Source of the DNA: Ichthyophis bannanicus
Lineage: Eukaryota; Chordata; Amphibia; Gymnophiona; Ichthyophiidae
Assembly: GCA_033557465.1 (NCBI GenBank)
Contig: CM066045.1
Location: 130,717,596 to 130,781,595 of the forward strand
Reading direction: 5' to 3'
Length of the DNA: 64,000 bases
In this document: positions 29,508 through 40,860 of the stretch, one piece after another
Layout of the letters: each line of letters begins with the position of its first letter
How positions within the stretch are numbered: the first letter of the stretch is position 1
The notes under the pieces: generated by a model
What the model saw: only the letters and a program-made list of their open reading frames with translations
The model's database searches: none
What the model was told of the DNA's origin: nothing
Program-made: the position numbers and the translations under genes

Positions 29508-29639
29508 AGTAGAGTCGGGGCCAGCCCGTCCATTGAGCAAGAATGTTTTTTGCACAGGGCCCCGCGTTTCAGGGGCCCCACGCAAAGAACATTCTGCAAA
29601 GGTAAATTAAAAAAAAAAAAGCTGGCTGCTGCCGCCACT

Positions 29640-29935
29640 GCCGTGGCAGCAGGATCGAGTGTCCGCGGGGCCCCCCCTGCCCGGCAGAGTCCTCCCTCCC
29701 TGCATCTATTCCCTCTCGTGCTGGCTTTCAGAGCCGCGAAGGGGAGAGTTTCCCTTTCGCTGCTCTGTTTGTGTTAAGCCTGCCGGGGCCCGGGGCTGAT
29801 GGGAAACAGGAAATGCATGTTTCCCATCAGCCCCAGCGGGCTTAACAGAGCCATGAGTGAGAAACTCTCCCCTTCGCGGCTCTGAAAGCCAGGCAGGGAG
29901 GGGGCCCGCAGACACTCGATCCTGCTGCTGCCAAT
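29640..29935. repeat. Long inverted repeat in hAT-1
   Basis: The left arm (about 29645-29805) and right arm (about 29810-29935) are complementary with gaps. Matching blocks include GCAGCAGGATCGAGTGTC with GACACTCGATCCTGCTGC, CTGGCTTTCAGAGCCGCGAA with TTCGCGGCTCTGAAAGCCAG, and GGGCTGATGGGAAAC with GTTTCCCATCAGCCC. The centre is near 29808. GC-rich; it would form a strong hairpin. Confidence 0.85.
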
Positions 29936-29939
29936 TTTA

Positions 29940-30620
29940 CTGATGGGGGGGAGGGGGGTTTAGGACTGGCTATGGGCTGATGGGGGGGTTAGGACTAGTA
30001 ATGGGCTATGGGGGGGGGGGGGTAAAACTGAAAATGGAGTGATGGGGGGTTAGGACTGGTAATGGGCTATTTTTTGTGCCATCAAGTCAGTGTTGACTCA
30101 TAGCGACCCAGCTACATCTGGGTTTTCTTGGCAATGTATCACCGGAAGTAGATTGCCAGCCTTTTCTTCTTAAGACTGAAAATGGGGCGATAGGGGGGTT
30201 AGGACTGGAAGTTGGCTGATGGGGGACTTAGGACTGGTAATGGGTTGGGGGGGTTGCTAGGACTGGAAAAGGGCTGAGTGGAAGAGGAGGCTTGAATTGC
30301 AAATAGCTGATGGGGACGGGAGCTTGGAATGGAAATACGCTGAGTGGAGGGGAGCTAGGATTTGACATGAGCTGATGGTGGGGCTAGGAAAGGACTAGAA
30401 ATGGGCTGATGGGGGGGCTGGGATTGAAAATGAGCTGATGGAGGGACTCAGATAGGACTGGAAATGGATGGGGGAGCTAGGACTGGAAATGGGCTGATGG
30501 GGGGGCTAGGACTGGAAATGGGCTGATGCGGGGCCTAGAAGGGAGCGGATGCTGGGTGGGGCTGGAACTAGAAGGGAGCTGATGCTGGGGAGGATTAGAA
30601 TGGGATGGGACTAGGAGAGT
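29940..30620. repeat. G-rich minisatellite in hAT-1
   Basis: About 20 diverged units of roughly 28-35 bp built on GGACTGGAAATGGGCTGATG followed by a G run. It is interrupted at 30070-30168 by a SINE fragment. A complementary version of the same unit lies in hAT-2. Confidence 0.8.
30070..30168 (-). mobile_element. SINE 3' fragment (minus) inside the minisatellite
   Basis: On the minus strand it reads TGGCAATCTACTTCCGGTGA, TACATTGCCAAGAAAACCCA and GTCGCTATGAGTCAACACTG ACTTGATGGCAC with an A run, matching the 3' half of the SINE at 42614-42839. The tRNA head is missing. Confidence 0.8.
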
Positions 30621-31595
30621 GAAATGGAGAGGGGAAAAATATTTTGTGTGGGAGGGAAGAAAAATCTACAATTGGCCGGGTATTGGGAGAGTAAGTGGGG
30701 ATTGAAGATGGAGGGGTAAATTTTGAGTGGATGAAATAGGAATGAGGAAAGAGCAAAAGGAGAAAGATTAGTATGTTAAAGAAGGTATAGAGAGAGAATG
30801 GAAAAAATCTAGGAGAGAAGAAAGGACAAATGGACAGCAGACGATGGAGAGTTAGCAGAAGACAGGAAGAAACCAGAAGAAAGTGGCTGGAGCAATTGCA
30901 GCTGAAAAAAAATGCACAAAAGTTAGAAAGATATCTCTTTTATTTTGAATTTATTAACTGGAATATGTCAGCTCTGGGAAATGTGCATCATCAACGTCTG
31001 CGCTTTGTTTAGCACAAGAGGAAATTAATTTATAGTTTTATTTCTACAGTGTTTTTGTATATTCCAAGTTTGGCTTTTGGGGTTGCCAGTTTAATTATTG
31101 TCTTCCTGTTTCTAAATTGTGATTCCTTGTTTGGTGATGGTTTATGTTCTGCATGTGTAACTGAGTTGAGGTATTCTGTTTATGTAATTCCTATTTGACA
31201 GTGTCACTTGTTCTCTTTCCCCTGTAGGTCATGTATTGTTATTCTCTGAAATGCATTGGTTTAATATTTGCAGTGTTGCCTTTTGATAGGTAGGGGCTGG
31301 TGCTTTGTGAGTCCTAGTAGTGCTGTTACGATATGGCGGGTTTGCTATGGGTTCTAAATGGGCAGTGTTTGTAGTAGTTCCTAATGTGCCTGGCGGTTGG
31401 CACTGGATTATAGTAATGTAGAAATCTTTTAGTCTTTCTTTATCCATACACTCATTAAGAGGCATGTTTACTAAAAGTTAATGTATGGTAAAATTATGCA
31501 AATATTTATACAAATGATGCCCTTATGCAAATGAGGCCCCACACCGAGTCTCCGCACATAGCCTCGCACCCTCTTGGGCCGCCCCTGAGTAAAGT

Positions 31596-34400
31596 CATAG
31601 CACCAGACCTTGTTTAGGGTGGATGGTCGTAAGCTAGTTGAAACAAGTATGTCTTTAAGGCCTTCCTAAAGGATGACTGGTCGGAGATGGCTCAGATTGC
31701 TGGAGGTAGGGCGTTCCATAGGATTGGTGCATATAAGGAAAAGGCACGATTCTTAGTAGCCTGGGTGCATGTCCTTATTGATGAAGGGGTGACAAGTGTG
31801 TTCACCATGCATGATCTCCTAATTCTGTTTTCAGGGGTACGTTGTATGAGTGCTGCAAGGGAGGTCACAGTCATGCCATGAAGATACTTGAATGTAAGTA
31901 AAAGGGCTTTGTAAATTAGGCGGCTTGTTATAGGGAGCCAGTGTAGCTGAATCAAGAGGGGCGTGATGTGTTCGAATCTGGGCGCACTGAGAAGTGTTCA
32001 GGCAGCTGTGTTCATGGCCAGTTGTAATGGCTGGAGAGTGTGCTTTGGCAGACTATGTAAAATTATGTTGGCGTAGATGAATACTGTGTGAAAATATGAG
32101 GGACTCAAGGAGGGGGCATAGATGACGGAGGGTCCTTATTTTATGGTACACTACCTTGATGATATTTTTGTACATGGGCTTCCCAATTCAGATGTTGGTC
32201 TAAGATGACTCCCAGATAACGTACCTCCTCATAGCCATGAGCACAAAAATGTTCACCCTCAAGGAAGTTGGTGGGATGAAAGTTTGGTCTTTGGTTATAA
32301 ATAAGACCTCAGACTTTCTGCAGTTAACCATCAGGTTGTGGGTAGAGAGCCAGTCTGAGACCGCATTGAAGCATCCTGCGATGGAAGAATAGTCAGGACT
32401 GTCTGTGGAGAAAGAGGTGTAGAGCAAGACGTTGTTGGCATAAATATGGTAGTATAGTAAATATTGAAAGACTGTATAATGGCACAGATCAGCTGTAGAT
32501 AGATGTTGAAGAGCAAGGCAGAGAGGGATGAGCCCTGTGTGACTCCTTGCGTTTGATGGAATATACTCAGTGACTGAGTGCCTATGTGGACTTGTTGCTG
32601 GCGATCGGTCAGGTATGATTTGCACCAGTTGAGGGCTAGGTTCCATATACCTTTTTGATGCAAGCGAGCGAGTAGAAGACTGACTGACCATATCGAAGGC
32701 AGAAGCAATATCCATGCATATCAGTATGAATCTTTGTTTCTTCTTGTCTAAGCCTATGTAGAGTTGTCCAGGAGAGTCGCCAGTAGGGTTTCCACAGCAT
32801 GTTGGTGGAACCCATGCTGCTGTGGGTCAAGAAGTGCATAGGAGTCTATGTGGTCCTGGATTTGTTGGTGGACAATTTTTTTCTAATATTTTAGTCAGGA
32901 AGGGGAGGCTGGATATGGGTCTGTAGGAAATGATATCTGATGGATCTAGTTTGTTATTCTTTAGCAGTGGCTTGATGGAGTTTTGAGGGGCAGTGGGAGA
33001 ACATCTTTAGATGGTGAGAAGTGAGCAATTCTGGTGATGATTGAACTGAGGTTGGATTGTGCTTGCTTAATCCAAAATGCTGGACATGGATCAGCTGGGG
33101 AAGTGGTGGTGTTAATCCCACAAATGATCTTTTCTATTTGCTCAGGAGAGTATAGATAAAAGACCTCTAGCGTGGGAATGAGTGTGTGACCAGGAAGGAG
33201 GGAGGTGCATGAGTGAGTTTTCAAGGTCAGTCCAATCTGAATAGGACATTGTCAAATTCGTTTTGCTTTGGAAGTATGCAGCAGAGGCCGCTGGGCTAGG
33301 AGTATACATCAGTTCATTCATGGATGCATCCTTTGTGAGGGATTTAATGAGGCTGAAGAGTTCACGAGGTTTAAGGGAACGCATGAGGATGTTGGTATGG
33401 TATTCTTTTCTCTTATGGTTGACTGCTCTTTGATGTTGCTGCAATTTATTCAGGTATGCAATGTGGTCATTGACATGCCTAGAGCATCGCCAGTGGCTCT
33501 CCAGTTTTCTGAGGTGTAATAATGATTCACGCAGGTCAGCAGTAAACCACATGGCTGCATGGTTCTTGTAGGTAGATTTCATGGAGGGTGGTAGGAACGC
33601 AGCTCTGGAAAGGCTGTTCCATATTTCTATTAACTCGTCCAGATCATTGGTGTCAGAGTTGAGGTCTTGCAGAGTGTCACTGAGGAATGTTTCTTTGTTG
33701 AAGTATCTGAAACAGCAGAAGACAGGAAGATTTGATACAGAGGATCGCTGCTCTTCTATGTCATACGGTACGTAGAAAAGTATGGCATTATGATCAGACC
33801 AGTGGACCGGGAGAACAAGCGGTGAGTTCTGGTTGCATAAGATGTGGGAAGATAGAGGAGTAAAAATGAGGTTACCTCTAGTGTGGGCGGGTATGTGTAT
33901 AAGTTGGTGATAATCCAGTGCAGTCATTGCATCCAGGAGCACCGTGGAGTGCTTGGCAGGGAGTGATGGGAGATTAAAGTCACCTAGAAGCCAGAGCTGT
34001 TTCTGCTGGGTATTACGGTTACATGCTAGGTCAAGCATTGTGGCCAGTTCATTGGTGTTTGAAGATGGTGGACAGTAAAAGAGACAAATTGCTAAGGACT
34101 TGTTTGAGATCAGAATGTTGTCAAGATTGGTTGAACTCTGGGCCAAGTCGCACTAGAAGTGGAGGTTGCTTCTAGCTATTATGAGGATCCCCCTCAATTC
34201 TTCTGCTCATTCTAGGACAGTTAAAGAGGTCATTACCAGGAAGTCTTAGCTGGTTGGTGAGAACCGTGCCTGTGTCAGTTAACCATGTCTCAGTGATGAA
34301 GAGTAGGTCCAGATTCTGATGTTTGACATAGTCAATGAGGACAGACCATTTGTTGTGGATGGATCGAGCATTTATTAGCATGCAGTTCAGGCTTTCTAAG
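31596..34400 (-). mobile_element. L2-type LINE, near full-length ORF2, decayed (minus)
   Basis: From its 5' side on the minus strand. Endonuclease (EEP): LINARSIHNKWSVLIDYV and LLFITETWLTDTGT at 34381-34172, then LWLLGDFNLPS and VHWSDHNAILFY in the frame 34146-33142, so the GDFN and SDHN motifs are kept. A linker follows, then RT: SYRPISSLPFLTKILEK (about 32900), MDIASAFDMVSQSS (32715) and the catalytic site as YANN at 32433-32444 in place of Y/FADD. C-terminus: IQLHWLPITSRLIYKALLLT and AFSLYAPILWNALPPAI at 31955-31692. Frameshifts separate the blocks. Upstream 34401-34650 may be remaining 5' sequence. Dead copy. Confidence 0.85.
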
Positions 34401-34626
34401 AGTGGAGAGTTGCGTCTCTTGATTTTCGCCAGCGGTTGGCAGATTGTGTATCAGCCAGCGATGGTTTGCAGAAGGTGGTGGTCTTCTGGAGTGGGGAGAA
34501 TCATAATGGCTTCTGTGTTCCAGGGTTTGCACAATGGGGATTAGGTCATGATGTTGTATGAATGAGTCTATCCATGAGATAATTTGGGCCAGGCAGAAAA
34601 GGTGCAGCATGAATGTGAGACACCTT

Positions 34627-34645
34627 CCCCCCCCCCCCCCCCCCG
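34627..34645. repeat. C homopolymer
   Basis: An unbroken run of about 17 C after CACCTTC. Length is likely unreliable in the assembly. Confidence 0.8.
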
Positions 34646-34649
34646 ACAT

Positions 34650-35229
34650 CGTGCAGGGTTAGCTAAGGAAAAAGTAACTTAGAAGAGGATGTGTACTCTG
34701 AATATGCATTCGGAGGGCACCACGGTGCACTTCAGTGAGCTTGAGGCATTGGTAATTGATCGGGGTAGAACGCAATTAGGAGGGCAATGGAAAGGGGGCT
34801 GCTCGGTGCTAGAGGCTTACCGCATGAGTAGCGGTGCAGTCAGTAGTAAGAAGATGTACTGTAATGCGCTGGAGCACGTTCTCAGTGTGGTTGTGGATAA
34901 CACTGCTTGCTGGCATGTTGCAGTCTGGTTCTGTGGCTTGTGGCTATTCGTTTGTTGCTGGCTGCATCCTGTTCAATGGGCTGGTGTTTTCAGGTGGGTG
35001 TCTTGGATATATTTCAAGCAGGCAGTTCATGCGGATCTTAAGTATTCTTTAAAGTGCCCTGCTCAAGGGCCACACCTAAGGGCCCTCTGGTGAGGCTCGT
35101 ATCAGCCGGCACACAGTCTTGAGAACTAGAAATAAGTCCAAAGGACCTTTTAAAGGGGTAAATTGCAGGAAGGCTCTTGAGTAGCCAGGGGATGCTTGCC
35201 CAATTTAGCCCTACACTTCCCCATATAAT
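34650..35229. other. No recognisable feature
   Basis: A 134-codon plus frame at 34689-35093 has no domain I recognise and no supporting context. Confidence 0.4.
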
Positions 35230-35595
35230 TCTCGTCAACGTGAACAGCAACTGCCTGCCGCCATCTTGGAAATCTCTTCAGTGACCTATCGCTTATTTTT
35301 TTTCTGCTGGCCATTCCTCTTCCTATACATCCAAGCATCCTTCTGGATGTCACCGTCCCCTTTTCTACCTGTTTAGCCATTTTAAGATAATCGGAAATAA
35401 TCTTGCTCGGGTCCCGCTCTTCTTCACCCCTACACTGTACTGCTCCTTTCTATTTTTGCAGCCCAAATGCATGACCCTGCATTTGTTTAGCATTAAATAT
35501 CAGCTGCCAAATTCTTGGCCTTTCTTCAAACTTAGCTAGATCCCTCCTCATGTTATCTACGCCTTCCTGGGTGTCTACTCTATTGCAGATGTTGG
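35230..35595 (-). mobile_element. CR1-like LINE fragment (minus), decayed
   Basis: The minus frame from 35635 reads VDTQEGVDNMRRDLAKFEER and PRIWQLIFNAKQMQGHAFGL, matching the CR1 RT block that follows FADD (a WQMKFNVDKCKVMHLG-like motif). Then another frame at 35380-35240 gives TLGCIGRG-like and KKISDRSLKRFPRW remnants of low similarity. Confidence 0.5.
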
Positions 35596-35735
35596 TATTC
35601 ATAGTAAGATAGTCTTTGAGGTAGATGAAGACCAATATGGTACATCTAGCCTGCTCAGTAAGGTGGCTAGAGTAGTGGTGCCAGCCACTCCATGCAGGCC
35701 AATCACCTCTATATTTTGCAGTGATTAATCGTTCT
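35596..35735 (-). mobile_element. CR1-clade LINE 3' tail (minus)
   Basis: The plus strand reads CATAGTAAGATAGTCTTTGA followed by GACCAATATGGTACATCTAG CCTGCTCAGTAAGG and GCCACTCCATGCAGGCC. It parallels the 3' UTR of the CR1 at 7008-7140. Confidence 0.65.
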
Positions 35736-35768
35736 GACCAGGTTATTGATGGCTAACATCTGTGAGTG

Positions 35769-36054
35769 CCCCCGCTGCATGCCCACGATGCTAGCCGGCT
35801 AGTATCATGGCGGAGTGGAGGTGGCACCCAGCAATAACAGCACAGCGACTCAACCAGTAAGGGGCAAACGTTAGACACCTGAAAGGCTGGCCTGACTTTC
35901 GCCGCCAAAGCTAACCAGGCAGCAGCTGAATATAGCCGCTCTGCAATGTGGCTGACCCGGATATTCAATGCCGGTGGCTGGATATGGCTCCAACACTGAA
36001 TATCCAAGTCTTTCGTTCAGCGGCGACAGCTAGCTATCGCTGAATATCGGGCCC
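35769..36054. mobile_element. GATATTC-family 4-bp-TSD element, copy 2 (inverted)
   Basis: The right end is CTGAATATCGGGCCC. Flanked by AGTG on both sides (35765-35768, 36055-36058). The interior includes CCGGATATTCAATGCCGG, AACCAGGCAGCAGCTG and CTAGCCGGCTAG. The left end is degraded (CCCCCGCTGC). Confidence 0.65.
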
Positions 36055-36058
36055 AGTG

Positions 36059-36498
36059 CATATAACGCTGTATCCCCTCCCCCTGTAAAATCAGTTCCTG
36101 CAGTGCTGTATCCTGGTCTCTCTGGCCACTAAAGAACAACTGAAAAGGATGAGAATTATCCACAGTCTCTACAGTGTTCCCTAGAAAGACGGAAGATCCT
36201 TTTATATGCAACAGAAAGGTCTGAGGCCAAGTCCATTTCTAAGATAGCGAGAAGAGAAACAGCAAATGGTGTATTCATAAATTTAATTATAGTGTTCAGT
36301 AACATGAAGTATAATTTAATGTCACAGCTGCAATAAGTTCAGAGGCTTCATTGACGTAAACGGAGTTTGGATCCAACAGGGCAAAGACTATTCAAGGATT
36401 TAAAGCTCCAGTATCTGCCAAAGGAGAGAGCTCGGAGACATGCATCCTCCATTAATTATTGCCCATTTTCCTTTATCGAGATGGATCTCAAACTATAG
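36059..36498. other. No recognisable feature
   Basis: AT-rich; no conserved coding block or repeat end seen. Confidence 0.4.
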
Positions 36499-36818
36499 TT
36501 CTCAAGGGCTGAAAACCAGTTGGATTTTCAGGTTAACCCTAATGCTGTGGTATTTACTCCCAGTCCTCAAGAGCCATAACCGGGTCAGATTTTCAGGATA
36601 TCCCCAAAGAATATGAATGAGAGATTTGCATACAATGAAGATAGTATGCATGCAAATTTATCTCATGAATATTCATTAAGGATATCCTGAAAACCTGAAT
36701 GCTTTTGTCTTAATGAATATACCACAGAGATCTACATACAGTGGAGAAGATGGAAATGTAAATCTCTCTTATATTACACGTATGCTGAAAACCCAACTGG
36801 TTTGCGGCCCTCAAGGCC
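36499..36818. mobile_element. Foldback MITE (ATATGCATGAATATTCATT type)
   Basis: The outer ends TTCTCAAGGGCTG ... AACCAGTTGG (left) and CCAACTGGTTTGCGGCCCTC AAGG (right) are inverted repeats. The inner arms TTTTCAGGATATCC (36590s) and GGATATCCTGAAAA (36680s) face each other across TTTGCATACAATGAAG ... TATGCATGCAAAT. This palindromic AT-rich design is a common vertebrate MITE type. A decayed relative lies at 40590-40860. Confidence 0.7.
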
Positions 36819-37945
36819 AAGATTTTGAGATCTCTGCGGCACAACCTAGTACCAGAGAAGTCTTGTGCTGCCCTTTGATTGCTGTCTATTTAAATTTTCC
36901 CCTTCATAAATTAAGTTAATCCCACCAGTACCCCACCTCTTTTAGATCTTCCCAATCATGGCCCTGCTGCCTTAACTCACATAATAACAGCAATGATGAT
37001 AATAGCTGAATTCTAATGTAATCCATTCACTTGTGCAGGCAGGGTTGATTGCCAGGGCTCCCCTTGCATCACCGGTGCTGAGCCAGGACGTCCGCGCACC
37101 CACCCTCCCCTGGGGCAAGGGCAGGCATAAAAAGTACCAACCCTTCTCTCCCATGGTACCTACTTGCAATGCTCCACCCAAACTCTGCCCATGTGTACGC
37201 CTACTGGCACTGCACGCAGCTTATTCCTAATCACACACTGTTTTTTTATGCCACCGGTATGTTAGAGGACATGTCCACATATATGTGGCAACATGCCCAC
37301 GTGTGTGCGTTCGGTTCATTTGGCTGCCTGAAGTTTTAAAGTATATGCAGATTGCTTCTGTGCACATGTACCTACAAACTCAAGCACAAACCAAAATTGT
37401 TTTGGGCCATGCACACCCTTCATATGTATATGTGTATATATATATTATATATCTGTATTAAGCTAAGACCTTCCTCTGGTGGGATTCTTCATTTATAAAA
37501 GCTCTTTCAACAGCAGCAGACTTTAACTGTGGCACTGGGTAACTATTCCTATTTGTAGCTATCCTTGTGCTATACAGGTCGGTTCAAATTCCTGTACCAG
37601 ATGTGCCTTCCCCAGAGTCAAAGGAGTAATTCGATTTAAACACACTGTAACTGTGTCACTCCCAGTAGGTAGTATCCGCCATTTGTACTGAGTGACTTGG
37701 GTTCAGATGCATTGCACCAGTCTGCCCCAGTAAAACCGTAAGAGCTCGGATACTAGATGTAAATGGACACTGTATATGTGGGTGCATGAAACAGTCTCAC
37801 CCCTGGATGCTCTGTAGACTGCTTGTGACTGAATACCACCAGATCCGATAGGATTTAATCCTGCTGGAATTCTGCACGCGGTGATTCCAAATTTGGTACC
37901 TTTTCTTTTTCTGTATTGTATTTTAAATTAAGTATCACTCAAAAG
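36819..37945. other. No gene; short AT repeat near 37425-37455
   Basis: Only a TATATGTGTATATATATAT stretch at about 37425-37455. Otherwise nothing I can name. Confidence 0.4.
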
Positions 37946-37949
37946 CAAT

Positions 37950-38390
37950 GGGCCCGATATTCAGCCCCAGTAGCTCGTGCTCCTTACGCAGCTAGTCGCC
38001 GGCGCCAAACATTCAACCCAAATATGCAATGCCCGGGTCTTCACTGCTCAGGCCGTCTATTATCTAGGTCTACCACATAGGCCGATCACTAACCGGACAG
38101 TAGCAATATTGAGCTGCTGCCTGGTTAGCAATGTGCAGTAATGTTAAGCCAGGGTTACCTGCGCCTGGCTTTCGCCGCATATTGCTAACTGGGCAGTGGC
38201 TCATTATTGACGCTGCCTGGTAAGTGATCAGTTCTGCCTCCACTCCACCCTGGAACATCCCCGTCATGCCTTGATGCTAAGCGGTTAGCATCGGGGTGTG
38301 TAGACCTGGAAGCCATGGACATTCCCGTTCTCTGCGATTAATGTGTTTAGCAGCCCTGCTAACAGCATTAATCTTTTTGAATATTGATTC
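37950..38390. mobile_element. GATATTC-family 4-bp-TSD element, copy 3
   Basis: The left end is GGGCCCGATATTCAG and the right end TTTTTGAATATTGATTC. Flanked by CAAT on both sides (37946-37949, 38391-38394). Interior motifs are shared with copy 1: CTAACCGGACAGTAGCAATA, CTGCCTGGTTAGC, and CTAAGCGGTTAGCATCGGGG followed by TGTGTA. Confidence 0.75.
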
Positions 38391-38487
38391 CAATATGCTT
38401 TATTATTCTGACAAAAAAAAAAGCATGTAGAATTTTGTTTAATTCAGACCTTTTGACAAAAGTTTGACCTTTTTTTTGCCTAGATTT

Positions 38488-38668
38488 CTGGGCTTGATAT
38501 ATGAATAGGCTACAAGGCCCTGCTTACCCCTGGGACAAGCAGCAGAGAATGTGTGTACCTTTGAGAACCCGACAGGTACTCAAGACCTGGAACGGCCACT
38601 GTTGGAAACAGGGTACTGGGCTTGATGGACCTTTGGTCCGACCCAGTATGGCAAAGCTTATGTCCTTT
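38488..38668 (+). mobile_element. CR1-clade LINE 3' tail
   Basis: Reads GGCCACTGTTGGAAACAGGG, TACTGGGCTTGATGGACCTT and GACCCAGTATGGCAAAGCTT ATG. This is the 3' terminus of the ERSINHY-type CR1 copies. No coding part remains. Confidence 0.75.
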
Positions 38669-40050
38669 GTAGCACCTCAGTAACTATCAAAAGTAAATTT
38701 AAAACCTGACTATTCCAGCTGGCAGGTTGCAGACACCTGCTCTACACCGCAACTAGCTACTAGGAACGGATACTTCTCTCAATCAGTCTCTGTGCTGGAT
38801 TCAGAGAGGACTCCTGCCGCAGCACCCAGTGGCTCTCCCTCACTGTCACTAGCTGCCCGCCTCCTTCTTGCATCAGGGTGTCTGTGGTCTGCAGTACAAC
38901 TTTCAGCTCCTTTGCCCTGGGGAAAGTTGGACACGCTCATGCTGCAGCTCCCCGCTGGTCTGGGTCTCTTTCCAGGGATGCTCATCGGGTCACAGCCTCA
39001 TTCGCTGTTCCGCTTCTGCCCCGACTTCTTCGGTTCCCCCAGGCTGGGCAGCACCGTTTCCACACACAGCTCTGAATCTCTCTGTCTCAGCTAGCGTATG
39101 TCTCTTCACTTCTGCTGAATCATTTTTGTCTTCAGCCCAGCTCCCCCTCCTCCTCTTCTGCTGTTCTCTAATACATGTAGCATGTGCTTTTCTTTTCTCT
39201 TCTGCTTTTGCCCCCATGTGCCTTCTGCCTTCCATTGCAGCAGGTGTTGGGCTTCCTGCTGTTCTTCTTCTTTATGCTTCTTTATTTGTATGGCCAGCGT
39301 TCCCCCCTCCTCCTTCCTGGGGGGAGGGGTGGGGTGAATATTCCTCTCTTCCTTCTACTGGGCCAAAGGGGTGGGGGAATCCTCTTTCTGCAGCCCCGTC
39401 TTCCTTGGTGATTTTAACGGGGGAGGGTGGGGACATCTGTTATACCCTGACTCTGCTTCTTGCCTTGCTTCTGCTGTAGGGCGCTTACTACCCCCATGAT
39501 GCTGGATGCTGTAATGCCTCCCCTGCTCTGAGGGGGTCGTTGTCCTCTCTTCAGGGCTCATGGCCTCTTTATGGCTACCATAGTTGAGCTGTTATCGGAG
39601 GGGGTATTTTCTCCTCATGCTGTCTTTCCGCTCCATGGCTTTCACTGGTGGTGATGGGGCTTCTCTCCAGTTGCAGGTAGCCCTTTGATGTAACTCCAAG
39701 GTTGCCTATTCCATGGTCTTTATGACTGCAGCTGCTTTTGTGTCCTCTCCTCCTCCGTCCTGAGACAGCCAGCTGGCCAGGTTCAAGGTCAGTGCCATGG
39801 GGACGTGCTCTTCCAGCCCCCTCTGAAATTCGGAGGTCTTTGAAATGGGGTTGCAACGGGTGGAGGGGGTGCAGATACATCGGGACACGCCACCCCCCAC
39901 CCAGGAATGTCATTTTTTTACTATTTATTCTACTGTTTACAGTAATTCGTACATATAAAATCACTACTTTTAATTTAAAGAGGCAGATATAGATAGGGAG
40001 AGGAAATGTTTAAAATACATGGTGAGATCTTAAAATATATAGTTATATGT
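38669..40050. other. No recognisable gene; C/T-rich in part
   Basis: About 38800-39560 is rich in C and T (CTTCTGC, CCTCC runs). The 203-codon plus frame at 38868-39479 is Ser/Leu/Pro-rich and follows that composition. No domain seen. Confidence 0.45.
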
Positions 40051-40054
40051 GTGT

Positions 40055-40122
40055 ATGTATGTGTATATCTATATCTATCTATCTATCTATCTATCTATAT
40101 ATATATATATATATATATATAA
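40055..40122. repeat. ATCT/AT microsatellite
   Basis: Tandem TATC units followed by an AT run (CTATCTATCTATCTATATAT). Polymorphic in length by expectation. Confidence 0.9.
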
Positions 40123-40320
40123 TGCACATATGCATGAATCATAGTGTTGGATATGTTAGTAGTTTGAATATATTACTAACAGAACTAGTCTTCTGTAATC
40201 TTCAAAAGCAGAAGCAAAGAATATGAACAGAGGCTGAAAGGCTCCAATTAATCTGCCCGAGATTTGTTTTCTGCAGTGCTTATAGACCTTAGGCTTTCCC
40301 TACACTGCTTCGCAGCTAGG

Positions 40321-40488
40321 CCAGGCTGGTCCAACAATAAGGCAAACAAGGCAGCCGCCTATGGCAGTGACTTCTTGGGGGGAGGGAGGTGGCAAAGAGC
40401 ACGGCATGCATAGCCCAGTAATATATCCTGATAGCCCGGGGGAGGGGGGGGGGCACCCACACCCTGAACAATGCTGGGGTCGTCCCTG
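40321..40488. mobile_element. Short hAT-type MITE (168 bp)
   Basis: The ends are CCAGGCTGGTCC and GGGGTCGTCCCTG. Perfect 8-bp duplication CAGCTAGG at 40313-40320 and 40489-40496. Same family as 6661-6842 (AAGGCAA ... GCCGCCTA, then a G-rich middle). Confidence 0.82.
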
Positions 40489-40589
40489 CAGCTAGGGCTT
40501 TTGTGAACTTTGTTACTATTTTTGTCCCATTGCACCCTTTTTGTGAGATTTTTCTCTGATACTACTGAGTCTGTCCTCCTTGGTGCATT

Positions 40590-40860
40590 GTTCTAGAAGG
40601 GCAACCCCCAACCCAATTTTAGATGGGCTCCTCAGCAGGCTGGTTTTCAAGTTAGCTACAATATCTACATATAAGAGACAGCTGCATAAGCTGCCTCTAC
40701 TGCAGTGCTGCCTGCACCTCTCCTGCTGCTCCCCTTGCCAGTCAGGTTTCAGGATTATTGAATATGCATGAGAGAGACTGTATACAAATCTGCATCATTG
40801 ATTTTCATTATGGTAATCCTGAAAACTGCAAACCAGAGAGAGAGGCAAACCAGCTGTATC
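40590..40860. mobile_element. Decayed foldback MITE related to 36499-36818
   Basis: Contains GGCTGGTTTTCAAG, CAGGTTTCAGGATTATTGAA TATGCATGAGAGAG and TGGTAATCCTGAAAACTGCA AACC, the same blocks as the 36.5 kb element with gaps. Ends are not clear. Confidence 0.5.

Larger units (their letters stand above)
29516..31587 (+). mobile_element. hAT-type non-autonomous element 1, 2.07 kb
   Basis: The ends are CGGGGCCAGCCC on the left and GGGCCGCCCCTG on the right. It is flanked by 8-bp duplications AGTAGAGT (29508-29515) and AGTAAAGT (31588-31595), one mismatch. The interior is modular: a long inverted repeat (29640-29935), a G-rich minisatellite (29940-30620) and a unique 3' part with TTTTATTTTGAATTTATTAA (about 30937). 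The 3' part is shared with 53.2-53.9 kb and, inverted, with 59352-61294. No transposase is encoded. It inserted into the 3' UTR of an L2-type LINE. Confidence 0.78.

Noticed and set aside
38868..39479. 203-codon plus-strand frame rich in Ser, Leu and Phe
   Set aside because: C/T-rich low-complexity sequence with no domain and no supporting context.
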